Shown here: piece after piece, positions 10,881 through 22,369 of the stretch | Layout: each line of letters opens with the position of its first letter | Numbering within the stretch: the first letter of the stretch is position 1 | Assembly: GCA_964006375.1 (NCBI GenBank) | Contig: OZ023265.1 | Coordinates: 157,670,118 to 157,734,117 of the forward strand | Source of the DNA: Tillus elongatus | Taxonomy: Eukaryota > Arthropoda > Insecta > Coleoptera > Cleridae | DNA: 64,000 bases | Direction of reading: 5' to 3' | Translations under genes and position numbers: made by a program | The notes under the pieces: model-generated | What the model saw: the letters and a program-made list of their open reading frames with translations, nothing else | Told to the model about the DNA's origin: nothing | The model's database searches: none

Positions 10881-11394
10881 CTTGCAGAAGCACCTGCTGA
10901 AGTCAATACAGTGGTTTGGCCAGCCCTGAGTGGTCTCACAATAGCTACAATATATCCATATTTCGCTAGCTCTGTGTAGCCCCAGACGTTCTCAGGCCCA
11001 GTTAATCCAATGAGCGCCACAGAAGACACCATAGTTAAATTTTAGCCTGCTTTAACTGACTGTTTTTGACTGTAATGTAGCTTTCAGCTTTTTTTAATTG
11101 TAGCATGTAGTTTTTACTGTAACTTTATTGACTTTTACCGTGGCTTTTAACCTATTTACTGTTTGGCTGTAGATTTTTAACCTTGATGATTTCTGTAGTG
11201 CTTGTCTTGAGATCATTGTGCTTCAACCGGCACAAATGCCTACCAGAAAACAACGCTTTCTGACAAACTTTTTTTATTGTACGAGTATTTTAGATTTGCC
11301 CCTGAGGATGGCTACTAGTTAGCGGAAACGCATAGGGTTTAATAAAATTTACTGTCTGGATCAGAAGTCTTTTATTGAGTATTTGACCATAGTT
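10881..11394. other. Unassigned; Penelope-terminal-like motif near 11300
   Basis: No gene. CCCCTGAGGATGGC at about 11299 followed by GCGGAAACGCAT resembles the CTGANGA...GAAAC pattern of the S repeat and Penelope terminus. Confidence 0.4.
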
Positions 11395-11770
<376 letters not shown>

Positions 11771-12531
11771 ACGTCTAAATTATATTTTTCGAGTAAGCAT
11801 AAAAAAACTGGCTCTGTTGGTGACCTAAGTACGTTTCATATTTCTATATTTCCAAATGAAGAGGCCCATTTTATTGAAGGGCTATGCAAAGAAATTCATT
11901 GGTTCGCTCGCTATTTTACCAATAACTAAAATACTTTTATTCCAAACAATATTCCGTTCTAAGAAACACTCCAGCAGTTAAATATTTGTATGGTTGCGTA
12001 ATAATATGTCTCTCAAAAATCTTTACCACAAAGACAGACGTGTGTTACTAAGTAGCAAATTTTCAGAATTTTTTGCGAAGGTAGTTTATTCGCATCTTTT
12101 AAATAAAAAAACTATAGCAGCCATTGAAGATTCCCAAATAGTTGGTAATGCTATTTAAAAATATAATTCACCGTAAAAAAGCGAGCGTAATAAAATACGG
12201 CCTCCTTGTAAAGAAAATTTATTGTGGTAGAAACGAATAGTGACTCTTGCATTTTGCCAAGCTTCTCCATAAATTAACAACATATCAGTAAATTCACTCA
12301 ATGAATATTCCCCAAAAGGCATTTTAAATAACGATTATTTACTTACAGAAGAAACAATTTTAACTGAACGAAAAAAATAATTATCATTCAACATGTGGCA
12401 GTATTTTCAATATTCCAAAGCACTCTTTAATATTGCATAGTAGAGCTATTCGATTCAACCAGAAAATAATGTAAGATTTTGAAACTTGGGCATGAAAAAA
12501 TCACAAAGATACGGTTACATTGATAAAAAAA
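11771..12531. other. Unassigned DNA
   Basis: AT-rich, no supported gene or recognised repeat. Confidence 0.5.
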
Positions 12532-12532
12532 G

Positions 12533-12838
12533 TCTGGACGCAGCAAGCGTGTTATGGAAGTGAATTTTCATAAAAATGTTTTTAATTACAAATATATCGC
12601 TCTAATGCAAGCAGGCATCAATTTGGTTACCGGTATAACCTATATAGTAGGAACGATGTACCATATTTTATCAAAATAATTATTTGAAAATGTACAAACA
12701 TTTTCCGAAAGTAAACTTTAAATGTTTCCGAGAAAACTGGTCTCATAGCCAATGAACCTTAGGTTAAGAGCAAATTGAGTTATTGAAATTTGAAACATTT
12801 AATGAAAATTCGCAACCAAAACGCCCGTGCTGCGTTCA
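12533..12838. mobile_element. R2 copy with both inverted ends
   Basis: The left end GGACGCAGCAAGCGTGTTAT and the right end (AAAATTCGCAACCAAAACGC, then CCGTGCTGCGTTC) are inverse relatives. The landmark GGTTACCGGTATAACC occurs in inverse orientation relative to the first copy. A second, truncated R2 right end follows in tandem to 12967. Confidence 0.65.
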
Positions 12839-12967
12839 TACAAAAATTTTCCGAAAATAAAGTTAAATGTTGGTTTCCTAACTAACAAAACTTGTTAATA
12901 GTAAATTGAGTTATTGAAATTGAAGGATTTAATGAAAATTCTCTACCAAAACGCACTTACTGCGTCC
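12839..12967 (+). mobile_element. Tandem partial R2 right end
   Basis: Repeats the last ~130 bp of the previous copy (TTTTCCGAAAATAAAGTTAA ... ACGCACTTACTGCGTCC). Confidence 0.55.
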
Positions 12968-13104
12968 AGATTTTTCAAATATGCATCATATTTCGATAAA
13001 AAGTGCAAAAATGCAGTAAATAATTTGTTCTATGAAAATTAGCTAAAAGTTATAGACCGTTTAACCATAAACTTCACTTAACCTACAGCGAAAGCATCAA
13101 CTAA

Positions 13105-13621
13105 ACTAAACCGACAGCCAAAGCATCAGAGAAAGGGTCTATTTGAAATGAATTTTCTGTAAGCATTTTAGTAAAATGAAGGGCAATGACGGTTAGATCT
13201 GAATTTTAAGGAATCGCAGAACACTCTTCTTGCAACATTTTCTTTTCACAATCCGTATTTGTTTCACGTTCTTTGCCTAAACATTGCCAGTTGTGACGTT
13301 TTAAATTGCGAGTTTGATGTTTGGAGGAAAACTCCAAAATTTGTTTCTTTAGCTGCCCGTAACTTTTTTGTCCTTAAACATAGAGACCTAAATTTTGGTA
13401 CATTGTTTACTCTTTATAATGCAAATACGCGTTCCAAGTTTGCCCCCACTTTGTCATTTCCGGAGATATAAATTTTTTTAGAAAGAAAACACAAATTTTT
13501 TTCGGAAAACTTGGTCCGATTTTCTTGGATAACGAACTTGTCCAAGCCACTTGCAAAAGGAAAGTAGTCACCCAATTTGATCAAGATCGGTCTATTATTT
13601 TTTGAGTTATCGGTACGATAC

Positions 13622-13699
<78 letters not shown>

Positions 13700-13743
13700 A
13701 CGGATCTCTTCATTAGTGAATTTTTTAAAGAAAATTCAGTAAA
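13105..13743 (-). mobile_element. R1 copy 4 (minus), complete head
   Basis: From 13105 the long body runs on the minus strand: plus-strand text includes AAAGGGTCTATTTGAAATGA and TTGTGACGTTTTAAATTGCG. It reaches the inverse of GATAACTCAAAAAATAAT (13600-13615), then (TA)n at 13629-13696, and ends in the head hairpin at 13712-13742. Confidence 0.6.
13629..13696. repeat. (TA)n microsatellite
   Basis: TA run with two CATA interruptions at its left edge; core of R1 copy 4. Confidence 0.97.
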
Positions 13744-14014
13744 AAAGAAAATTTGAATCACCCACGACTTATGGGCCAGCTTCTACCTGTAGAAATTTTT
13801 TTTAAGATGTAGCTCAAGACAGCTTAAAATTAATGTATACATTTTTTTTCGTATCTTGCATAATAACGGATATATTGAGCATATAAACTCTGAAATCGAC
13901 CTCGGATTTGGGTTCCAGGGGTCCTAAATAGCGCTCATTTGAAGAAATCTTTTCAAAAGTCTAAAGTCGGGATCTCCTCATTAGTGATTTTTTTAAAAAG
14001 AAAATTCACTAAAA
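13744..14014 (-). mobile_element. R1 fragment lacking the TA core (minus)
   Basis: Plus-strand text contains CGACTTATGGGCCAGCTTC and GAAATCGACCTCGGATTTGG, then GATCTCCTCATTAGTGAT, the inverse of the R1 tail and head. It sits head-to-tail with copy 4. The core is reduced to CATATAAACT. Confidence 0.55.
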
Positions 14015-15412
14015 GGCATATGAAAGTGTGCTAGAAGAGAACAAAGATGCTTGCTGAAAGTGATTTAAGGAAAAAAGGCAAGATAGGCTGACACACAATA
14101 GATGTTTGATAGTATTATTTAAAGAACACATACTCCAAAAATAAAGGAAAAGATGGACCAATGGAAAAACTTCTGGAGAAGCTGTCATGAATGATGAGGA
14201 GTGAAAGCTAGGATAAAATGAAAAAAACTACCGGAAACAGGAAATCATGGTTGCGGAGACAACGCGACATCGTCTTAAGACTGTGGTGATGCTAAGACAG
14301 TTAATTTCAGGTAAAAAACTAAATAAACAGAACTATCATGAATATCCCAAATAACAGCGTAAGGGAACAATTCTCGTATTTTAACTCAACCTGTGTAAAA
14401 TAAGAACGTAAAACATTCTGTCAACAGAAAAACATAATTGTGGCTAACACGGTTGTGAATTTAAAATTGTTGAGTAACAAACAAGTTTGTAATTTTTGTG
14501 AAACACATTCCGCTGTTGATCCAAAATTTATATGTTCGTATGTGTTATTACATGACATTTGCTTCATTCAATTTTTTATCCAGTCAGTGTCGTTTCAACT
14601 TTCACTTTTCCAGAGTATCTCGTGGAATTTGCGAAACATTCCTTTTCATCCGAATAAAATTTCACGACAACCGCTATAAAGCCCCTGGATTAATCCCAAA
14701 ACATGACAGTAAATTCCATGTAAAAAAAACTCCCTCTCGCAGCCCTTGTCCCCTTGATTCATTTGTTTGAAATTTTACGAGAGGTTAAAATGTCATAAAA
14801 TATATCGTGCTGCAGACAGTTTTCTTTTCATACATATACATACAAGCGTATTGTAGGTTATGAGTTTCAAAGCATTTATTATAATTTATGGTTTTGCTTG
14901 CGAGCCTTTCCTGTTTCTCCTTCCGTTCCGCAACAATATTTTTCTCTGACCCTATTAGAATGACGTATGGTCAACAATATGGGAAATATTTGTATCGGAC
15001 GTTCTTCTTTTACGATGTCTAAATTACATTTTATTGATAAATTGTCAAGTTGAGCAGGATATCTGGTTTTATGCTCACATGGAGATGAGCAAATGAATAA
15101 AACATTGTATTTTCAAGATCTATATACACGGAATGAACGCATGAAAACCTGTGACAACCCAAGAGAGATTGTGCGGAAACAGGCGAAGGATTTTTTGTAT
15201 GTTATTAGTCTATTTAGAAACATATATTCTCTACACTGTGCTGTTATTCACATTAATGGTGGAGGTGTCAGTTAAACGCCGAATCAGATAAGATCTTCTC
15301 GCATATATTGGTTCACTATACCTACAGCTTTTGCTACAATTGAGAAAATACAATTAAATATACAATATTTAATAAAATAATATATTATTCAATAGAATAG
15401 TCGTGTGTATGT
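14015..15412. other. Unassigned DNA
   Basis: No motif-bearing frame. Open frames of 60-90 codons at 14440-14770 and 15093-15275 have no recognisable domains and are treated as chance. Confidence 0.5.
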
Positions 15413-15520
15413 TTTTGTTTTTTTAACCTCGGTCTATTTTCGCAACTATGGCCCAATCATTGACGCCAAGGAGCAGTTTCACCTCGCTATCCTGGAAATG
15501 CTGCCGAGCCCCTGCCTTAA
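15413..15520 (-). mobile_element. SINE-1 copy, truncated (minus)
   Basis: Plus-strand text CCTCGGTCTATTTTCGCAAC, then GGCCCAATCATTGACGCCAA and GGAGCAGTTTCACCTCGCTA, is the inverse of the 3' part of the tRNA-Gly-like SINE at 28541-28895. The tRNA-like head is absent. Confidence 0.6.
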
Positions 15521-15549
15521 TAAAATAGTCAATTTAGTTAATTAAAGAG

Positions 15550-15595
15550 TCCGGATACAGAAAATGCGTTATGGTAGTAAATTTTCATGATTCTA

Positions 15596-15634
<39 letters not shown>
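15550..15634. repeat. (TG)n array next to an R2-like terminus
   Basis: GTCCGGATACAGAAAATGCG followed by TTATGGTAGTAAATTTTCAT resembles the R2 left end. It runs straight into about 18 TG dinucleotides at 15597-15634. Confidence 0.6.
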
Positions 15635-15636
<2 letters not shown>

Positions 15637-15667
15637 TTGTCAAATTTACATGACTGAGACTTCAAGG

Positions 15668-17407
15668 CATTTTTTTGCTTTATTGAATTTTTACAATCTA
15701 CTCTACAAGGAGTATTAAGTAAATATGTTACAAGTATATTCTAGACGGAAAATAGAAATAAACCCAAAAGAACGAAAATAAAAATAATTAAAAATTACTA
15801 AAAAAATATACATATATAAATAATAAATAATGCAAAGCCTGTGAGTAGAAGCCCACCAGTGTCGGCACTCCCTCTCGGAAAACACTGAATTCTTAATTTA
15901 GTAGGTCCCTTGGCCAGGTTCTTCTTAAGTGTCTCGTAGAAAGGGTCTTAAGAGAGTTGTTTTATGAAGGGATTCTCGTGGCCAGGAAACTTTGCGTGAT
16001 AATTTTGGGCGTATCTTCGAATTTCTTCATGAACGAAAGGGATCTTGAGATCTTGATGTAAGGTGAGGTTGGAAACGTACCATGGTGCATTTACTATTGA
16101 GCGAAGTATTTTGGATTGCTGTCTTTGTATAGTTCGGATATTTGTTGGTTTAGCGCCTCCCCAAAACTGGATTCCGTAGGTCCAGATTGGTTTTAAAAAT
16201 GCCTTGTAGATCAATAGCTTGTTGCTGATGGTGAGCTTTGATTTTCTTCCTAGGAGCCAGTGCATCTGACGAAACTTTAAATTTATTTGTGCTTTCTTTG
16301 ACTGTATATGCCTTTTCCACATTAAGCGTTGATCAAGATATATACCAAGATATTTTGCTTCAGTGTTTACAGGTATGTGGTTGTTGAATAGAGCTACTCT
16401 TGGGCATATCGTATTTTTATTAGTAAATGTTACTTGAACTGATTTGCTTTCATTTACACTGAAACGCCATTTTTTTTAACCATTTACCGATCTCGTCCAA
16501 TATTGTTGTAAGTTTTGTGAAGCTATCTCACCTTTTCGATGCGATGATAGTATTGCAATATCAACAGCAAAAGTAGCAAGTGTTGTGTTACCTGACTCTG
16601 GCATATCTGATGTGATGATTAAGTACAGTAGTGGTCCCAGCACGCTCCCTTGTGGTACGCCAGATTCTATGGGATATAGACTTGATATCGCATCATTGTG
16701 TTTCACAGAAAAGTAACGATCTGACAGGTAGGATTTTAGTAACAAATAGTATGGCTGTGGTAGAAGATTCTTGATCTTGGATAAGAGTCCAGTGTGCCAT
16801 ACTTTATCGAATGCTTGAGAAGAATCTAAAAACACTGCACTAAATTCGTTGTTTTCAAGACTGGTTGATATTCTGTTGATTATTCGGTGAATTTGCTGGA
16901 GTGTGGAGTGATGTTCCCTAAAGCCAAGTTGGTGTCTTAGTATTATATTATGCAGGTTAACATATTTCCTTAGCCTCTTCAGCAATAGTCTTACAGCTAT
17001 TTTGCCTAGTATGGATAGTAAGCTTATAGGTCGATAAGATGCAACCTCATGTTCAGGTTTGCCTTGCTTAGCTATCATAATAATCAAGGCGTATTTCCAT
17101 AAGGCTGGGAAATAGGATAGGTTCATCATTCGATTATAGATTGTGGTCAACAAAGAAATTGCTTTTTCAGGAAGATATTGAAGAAGTTTTTCTGTGATAA
17201 GGTCGTAACCCGGAGCTTTTTTGGACTTTAGTTTCTTGATTTCGGCTTTTATTTCTTTCTTCGTAAATGGCTTAACTGGAAGTGACATTTGACACGGCAC
17301 GTCTATGAAGGACTCTATTTCTCTGTAACATATTTTTGGATCGTTTTCATTTGGTTTGAAAACTTCAGTCAGGTGATCTGCGAAAGTGTTCGCTTTATCC
17401 TGACTTC
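15668..17407 (-). mobile_element. LINE-B: 5'-truncated Jockey-type retrotransposon
   Basis: The minus strand holds an RT and C-terminal region and a 3' UTR with an AATAAA signal (plus TTTATT, near 15678-15684), ending close to 15668. The 5' end is lost at about 17407, a normal result of incomplete reverse transcription. No RNase H domain follows the RT. Confidence 0.85.
15948..17400 (-). pseudogene. LINE-B reverse transcriptase, broken
   Basis: An 825-base open stretch (17300 to 16476) contains the RT core in order: LKSKKAPGYDLIT, YRPISLLSILGK, HQLGFREHHSTLQQIHRI, AVFLDSSQAFDKVWH, SGVPQGSVLGPLLYL and TFAVDIAILSS. The last is the catalytic box, where FADD has become FAVD, so one catalytic aspartate is lost. 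After a break near 16476-16330, the C-terminal region resumes with WKRHIQSKKAQINLKFRQMH and ends near 15948 with YAQNYHAKFPGHENP. Related insect proteins are annotated as RNA-directed DNA polymerase of mobile element jockey. The altered box and frame breaks mean it is inactive. Confidence 0.88.
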
Positions 17408-17841
17408 AGCACGCCCTTTAAGGCATTTGCACAATTTTAAAGCGATGAGCTTTAAACTCCCTTAATATCGAATACTATATACATATGTACTCGCATATAG
17501 ATAACACACTTATACTTTTTAAATGATCCAAATTTAGTGTCTTAATTTTCTACCACTTTCGTCTTTAATCGCATCAATTATCTCTGATCTGCGTACTTAA
17601 CACATATTATTAAACTACTCTATGAAATTTCTTAAGGCGACTGTCATCAGTATGACATAGTTTTTTTTTAAATATTACCTTAAATATAAAACTGTTGTTA
17701 AAGCTGGTACCTAGTTTCAAACACCCTTTAATTTCTGCTGATGCTGATCTTCCAGCGATTATAGAAATTTCTACGTTGGTCCACGAATTTTCTGGAAAAT
17801 ATTTTCGCTAGCAGCTTCAAAATCCCATTTCTGACACTACC
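17408..17841. other. Unassigned DNA
   Basis: No supported feature. Confidence 0.5.
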
Positions 17842-18244
17842 TGTTACGTTCTTCGGGGCTCTGGATTTGTTGACTAACAAAACACAGCTTTTCAAACTAC
17901 TAATTTATTATAATCAACTATTTTCCAACACCACTATAAACTAAAATATTCATCTCTATTACTAAATGTCCATATAACTATATTTCACTGTTCGCATTCT
18001 ATGATCACTCATTCTGCACCGACACTAACTCGATACTGAACTGATTTATTCTTTGTGCGACGTGCCTATTTATACTGTCCAAAGAGATTCTATACCCTCT
18101 ACACTGTTCTACACCTGTTACTTCTGGTCCCTTCTAGAAATATAATTACAGAGTGTTGACTTTTACCAACACACTTACAAGATGCCTTTGACCATAGAAG
18201 TGACCAAGTTCCTAAACCTAATTCTCATGGAGACAGGTGTAACA
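17842..18244 (-). mobile_element. Putative solo LTR (minus)
   Basis: About 403 bp bounded by TGTTACG at the left and GTGTAACA at the right, the TGTT...AACA inverse ends expected of an LTR. On the minus strand a TATAAATA box (18067-18074) precedes an AATAAA signal (17904-17909), the normal LTR order. The layout resembles the Gypsy-type LTRs at 43.5 and 47.1 kb, but the sequence differs. I see no flanking target duplication, so the call rests on ends and signals only. Confidence 0.5.
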
Positions 18245-18249
18245 ATATA

Positions 18250-18385
18250 AATGGACGGCTATGTGATGTCTGATGATGCTGTTAAATGGCGAAACCGATT
18301 ACAGGGAGGAAAGCAAACATTTGTGAAGCCATAGAGGTGATCTTTACGTCTATATTAGTATGGAACGGTTTTACCAAATAAGATA
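18250..18385 (+). repeat. S repeat copy 3, with hammerhead-like core
   Basis: TGTCTGATGATGCTG...ATGGCGAAACCGATTACAG at 18268-18304, followed by AGCAAACATTTGTGAAGCC and TATGGAACGGTTTTACCAA. CTGATGA (18270-18276) and GAAAC (18291-18295) match hammerhead ribozyme core sequences. TGT before and ACA after the core could form a 3-bp stem I. Helix II (GCT/GGC) leaves one extra base after CTGATGA, so activity is doubtful. Confidence 0.5.
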
Positions 18386-20600
18386 AATAATTTACCAACA
18401 GCTGTGATTTATAAAACTAATTAAGAGATATTTAGATATTTGACGTTTCCAAATGTATTAGTAGGCATGTACAAGTAGTATTATTCGTCTAAGCACATAT
18501 ATGTGCGTAGGTACTTATGATTTACAGAAAATGGTCCGCGAAAAGCCGGATACCTATGTATTTTCAAGATGCTCGTTTTCCAGCCATAAACCAGCAAATC
18601 TGCTGGAAAATAATTAAAATTGTTAAGTTTTCACGAAGCGGTATTGACAACATCATCTGGCTGTGTAAAATAACCGGCTCCAAAGCTAAAAAGACCAACA
18701 TAACTGATAATAAGACAAGACCATTAAGAAATATAATAAAACAAGATAGGCTTTCTAATTGTGCTGAACTTAGTGTGCTGTGAAATAACGCAACTGAAAA
18801 TTTTTTTTCAAGAGGAACTTGTTACCCGACAGTAAAGTAATTTGGTAATAAAGTTTCTAAGGTACACATTTTTAGTCAGTTTGTGATCATGCTATAAAAA
18901 ATGCCGTTTTATTTTGCACCAAAAGAGAATCATCTTCTATCTAACGATGCAGCAAAAAACGAATAGGCTGCGGTGGGCATGAGATAGAAACTGATCATAA
19001 GATGGATGTTATGCGGAACATTGGACCTGCGAATTTAGATTTTAGGTCTGCAAAGGTATCAGGGTCATCAAAACTAGAAAAGAGACATACCACAATGACT
19101 ATTTGAATATAAAGTCAAGTTACCTGTATCCCTAATGATCCATGTCGGCAGTGTAGGCAAAACTTTGTAGTAGGAATAATCAATCCCAAAAAGGTACACC
19201 GAGATATTTCAAACATATCTTAAGTGGACATTTGGAGATAATGCGAATGCTGGTATGCAGGGTACCTTTCAACAGTGTACGTCCCACACGGCCACAAGAG
19301 TTGGAGAGTGACCCTTAACTAGATTTGCATAGAAAATTTAATACCATCATCAAGATGGAAATCTAGTAGTTTAGACCCCTTACCAATTGAAACATTATGG
19401 CATATAATGATATAAAGATTAGGGGTAAATCCTGTGAGAACCTTAGCGTAATTGAGGTCTCGCCGTTCAGGTACCTGGGGCGTTTTTTTCGCAGATAAAT
19501 GTCAGGATCTAGTTAGTACTATACAGATGTATAGAAGCTGTTTTCAAGAGTCAGAACCACATCAGTCAATAGTAAAATTAGCTGTGGACGACTCAGTAAT
19601 ACTGGCTAGTCTAGCGTAAAATATATTTTGTACTTAAAAATGATAGGTAAAACCTTCTTGACTCCCTTAATATTATTTATCTTTTATTGCAATCCTTCAA
19701 TTGGTAACTCAGTAAAAACAATAATAAATAGACTGTCCACTTCTATTAGTATAAATATATTTCTACCACCAAACAAAGTTTTATTGCTAAATTTACTGAG
19801 ACAGGGCCCCTATATTAATTTTATAAAAATTCCCCACCATAACGCGTCATACTTTTTCAAGCTTTGAAGACCTTTGATGCTGTTTCATTATGTAGCCCCT
19901 AATTATAACGATTTAAAGATTTTTGCTAACTACATTTGCTGACTGCAAAATTCCAAAATATTTGCAAATATAATTAAACTGACGGTTCCTCACAATAAAG
20001 GTATTTTGTCGTAATTCCAGAACAATTTCAGTAGCATAGAAATAAAGTAGCTGTTTCAAGTATTTCGTTAGAACAAAGAAAACACGTCTAGTGTTTTATT
20101 CGTGAACGTGTCAAGCGAAGGCGTTCATTCGTCCGGCATGTTATTGTTATTGTCGTCCGTTTTAAAGATCCCGAGGGGAAAATCGAAAAACAACAGTTTC
20201 CAATTCTACGTCTACTTTCATTCATTATAGAAGCGGATTCAATTCTATGAAAGAAACAGCGTACACATTGCTACAAAAAAAATATATCAGGTGCTTTCGT
20301 ATTATATGGTCTGATGATGGTGTTTGTCTTTGTTTTCATAATTTTCTTTGGATTTATTGCAAAAGAGTGGCTATAAAGTATTATTAGTTATTATTTGTTT
20401 ATTTATATATAAAATTTATAATGCATCTTTAAAAAAAGTTGTAAACTTCTCTTCGCAATAAATGTTTCTAAACCGAATTGTGATAATGTTTATTTATATT
20501 TAACGTTAGATTAGATTTTGATTTTTTAGCAATTTTTTTGTAGAAAAAATTTAGATGTCGATTTTCAAATAATATCGTCAATTTATACAAATAAAATTTT
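18386..20600. other. Unassigned DNA, possible decayed LINE scraps
   Basis: No intact domain. Around 19460-19500 one frame reads SPFRYLG, reminiscent of the FKYLG motif of RTE-type LINEs, and 18945-18990 could be a related scrap. The support is too weak for a call. Confidence 0.4.
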
Positions 20601-20735
20601 AAACTGACCCAGGATATGGGTACATGGGATCTAGAGGTCTTTACCTGCGGACATTTGAAGAAACTGTTTTAAAATGAAAAAGTAGCCATCACCCTATTAG
20701 CGAATTATTCTACGAAAACTCGCAAAAATGAGTGG
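20601..20735 (-). mobile_element. R1 head fragment (minus)
   Basis: ACTGACCCAGGATATGGGTA and CGGACATTTGAAGAAACTG are the inverse of the R1 head; there is no TA core. Confidence 0.5.
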
Positions 20736-21039
20736 TTAAATAGGCAATAGAAGTTAAAAAATTACCTCTACATGTAGTGGCGAAAAATAAATATAAGAAT
20801 AAAAAGAAGAGCATATACATATTCACATCCCACAGTTTTTTAGACGTAATTAGGTAATTAAATATGCCAGTTTAGAATTACATCTGATTTTTTAATTACA
20901 CCAATATTAAAATAAATATAACCATGTATTTAATATATTCCATCTTAGTTTTTTGGATTTTTTGGGTAAAAAAACTTGACTTCAACATTCTAATATTTCT
21001 AAGTCCCCTAATCCAAAGTAAATTTTGTGTTGTTACTTA

Positions 21040-21200
21040 GATTGATTGAATTGAGTTTATCATATAAACACTTTTTGTTTTGTGGTGTGATTTAGTCTTC
21101 TGAAGAAACAAAATTTTAACAAATGCAGACCAACACCCCCTAAGTGTACTTATCAGTGCTCATCACAGGTTCCAATCTCCACTTAGGAAAGTACTTACCA
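21040..21200. repeat. Short dispersed repeat (family T)
   Basis: GTGTACTTATCAGTGCTCAT followed by CACAGGTTCCAATCTCCAC recurs at about 31885-31935 (GTGTACTTATCAATGCTCAT) and, more diverged, at about 53830-53870 (GTGTGCTTGTTAGTGCTAGT). Its nature is unknown. Confidence 0.4.
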
Positions 21201-21206
21201 AATTTA

Positions 21207-21209
<3 letters not shown>

Positions 21210-21284
<75 letters not shown>
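21210..21284. repeat. (TA)n microsatellite
   Basis: Uninterrupted TA run. The left flank is repeat T rather than R1. Confidence 0.97.
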
Positions 21285-21286
<2 letters not shown>

Positions 21287-21395
21287 GTACATCTCACGTT
21301 TCGTTCAGAATTTGGCTACGTTAAGTCAATTAATTTAGATATGTTTTAATTATTGCTGGTATAACACACTAATAGCTCAAATAAAATGGAAACTA

Positions 21396-21399
<4 letters not shown>

Positions 21400-21475
<76 letters not shown>
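21400..21475. repeat. (TA)n microsatellite
   Basis: Second TA run 115 bp after the previous one. Confidence 0.97.
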
Positions 21476-21477
<2 letters not shown>

Positions 21478-21489
21478 GTATATATCTAG

Positions 21490-22070
21490 ATTGATTTAAG
21501 GCAAAGAACGTGAAACGAATATGGATTATGTAGAGAAAATGTAGCAAGAAGAGTGTTTTGCAAACCCTTAACTTTCAGCTGTAACCGTAATTTTCCTTTT
21601 TACTAAAATATTTGCAGAAAATTCATTTCATATAGACCCTTTATCTGATGCTTTGGCAGTAGTTTCAATTATAGAGTTTATCGTTTAATGGTCACTAATT
21701 TTTAGCGAAAGTTTGTAGAAAAAAATCATTAATGAGGAGACCACCACTTTGAATTTTGAAAAGATTTCTTCAAAGAAGGCGAATTAGGTCTTTTAGAACC
21801 CATATCCGGGGCTAGTTTCAGTTTTTAACTGCTTTCATATATACAACGTGACGCATTTCCACGGTAAAGCTCAATATATTTGTTATTATGCAAGATACGA
21901 GAAAAAATGGTATATGTTAATTACTTTTACAATCATAGGTGGTCCATAAGTCGTTGGTGATACAAATTTTCTTTTTTTTTTAATCTAACACGCCTTATAT
22001 TATTAAATTTTTTTGCATTTTCCATCAAAATATAATGCCTGTTTGTGAGAAAAGAAACTCAAGACGCAGC
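21490..22070 (+). mobile_element. R1 copy 5, rearranged, running into R2
   Basis: Body sequence (AGAAAATTCATTTCATATAG, TAGAGTTTATCGTTTAATGG) precedes a head block (TTAATGAGGAGACCACCAC, CCATATCCGGGGCTAG at about 21735-21815). The tail block follows, with CACGGTAAAGCTCAATATA and CCATAAGTCGTTGGTGATAC. The order body-head-tail shows internal rearrangement. Confidence 0.6.
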
Positions 22071-22369
22071 AAGTGCGTTATGGTAGCGAATTTTATTATA
22101 TCCTACAAATTTCAATAGCTCAATTTGTTATTAACTTAACGTTCGTTGGCTAGGAACCAGTTTTTTCGGAAACGTTTTGAGTTTATTTTCGAAACATTTT
22201 TTACATTTTCAAAAAATAAAGCTTTTTTATGAAATATTGTACGTTGTTTCTACTATATAGGTTATACTAGTAACCAAATTTCATGCCTGCTTTCTTTAAA
22301 AAAAGACTTATTTGCTGTTAAAAAATACTTTTATGAAAATTCACTCTCATAACGCACTCGCTGCGTCCC
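22071..22369. mobile_element. R2 copy, both ends intact
   Basis: A 299 bp unit between AAGACGCAGCAAGTGCGTTA and its inverse partner ending CTCGCTGCGTCC. It shares the ACGTTCGTTGGCTAGGAAC and GGTTATACTAGTAACC landmarks. It is non-coding and is one of the cleanest R2 copies. Confidence 0.75.

Noticed and set aside
14440..14770. Overlapping 79- and 90-codon frames as a small gene
   Set aside because: No recognisable domain, no signal peptide, and no splice or promoter evidence. Length is within chance for this composition.
18386..19620. RTE-type LINE fragment
   Set aside because: Only isolated short resemblances (SPFRYLG near 19470); not enough to call an element.
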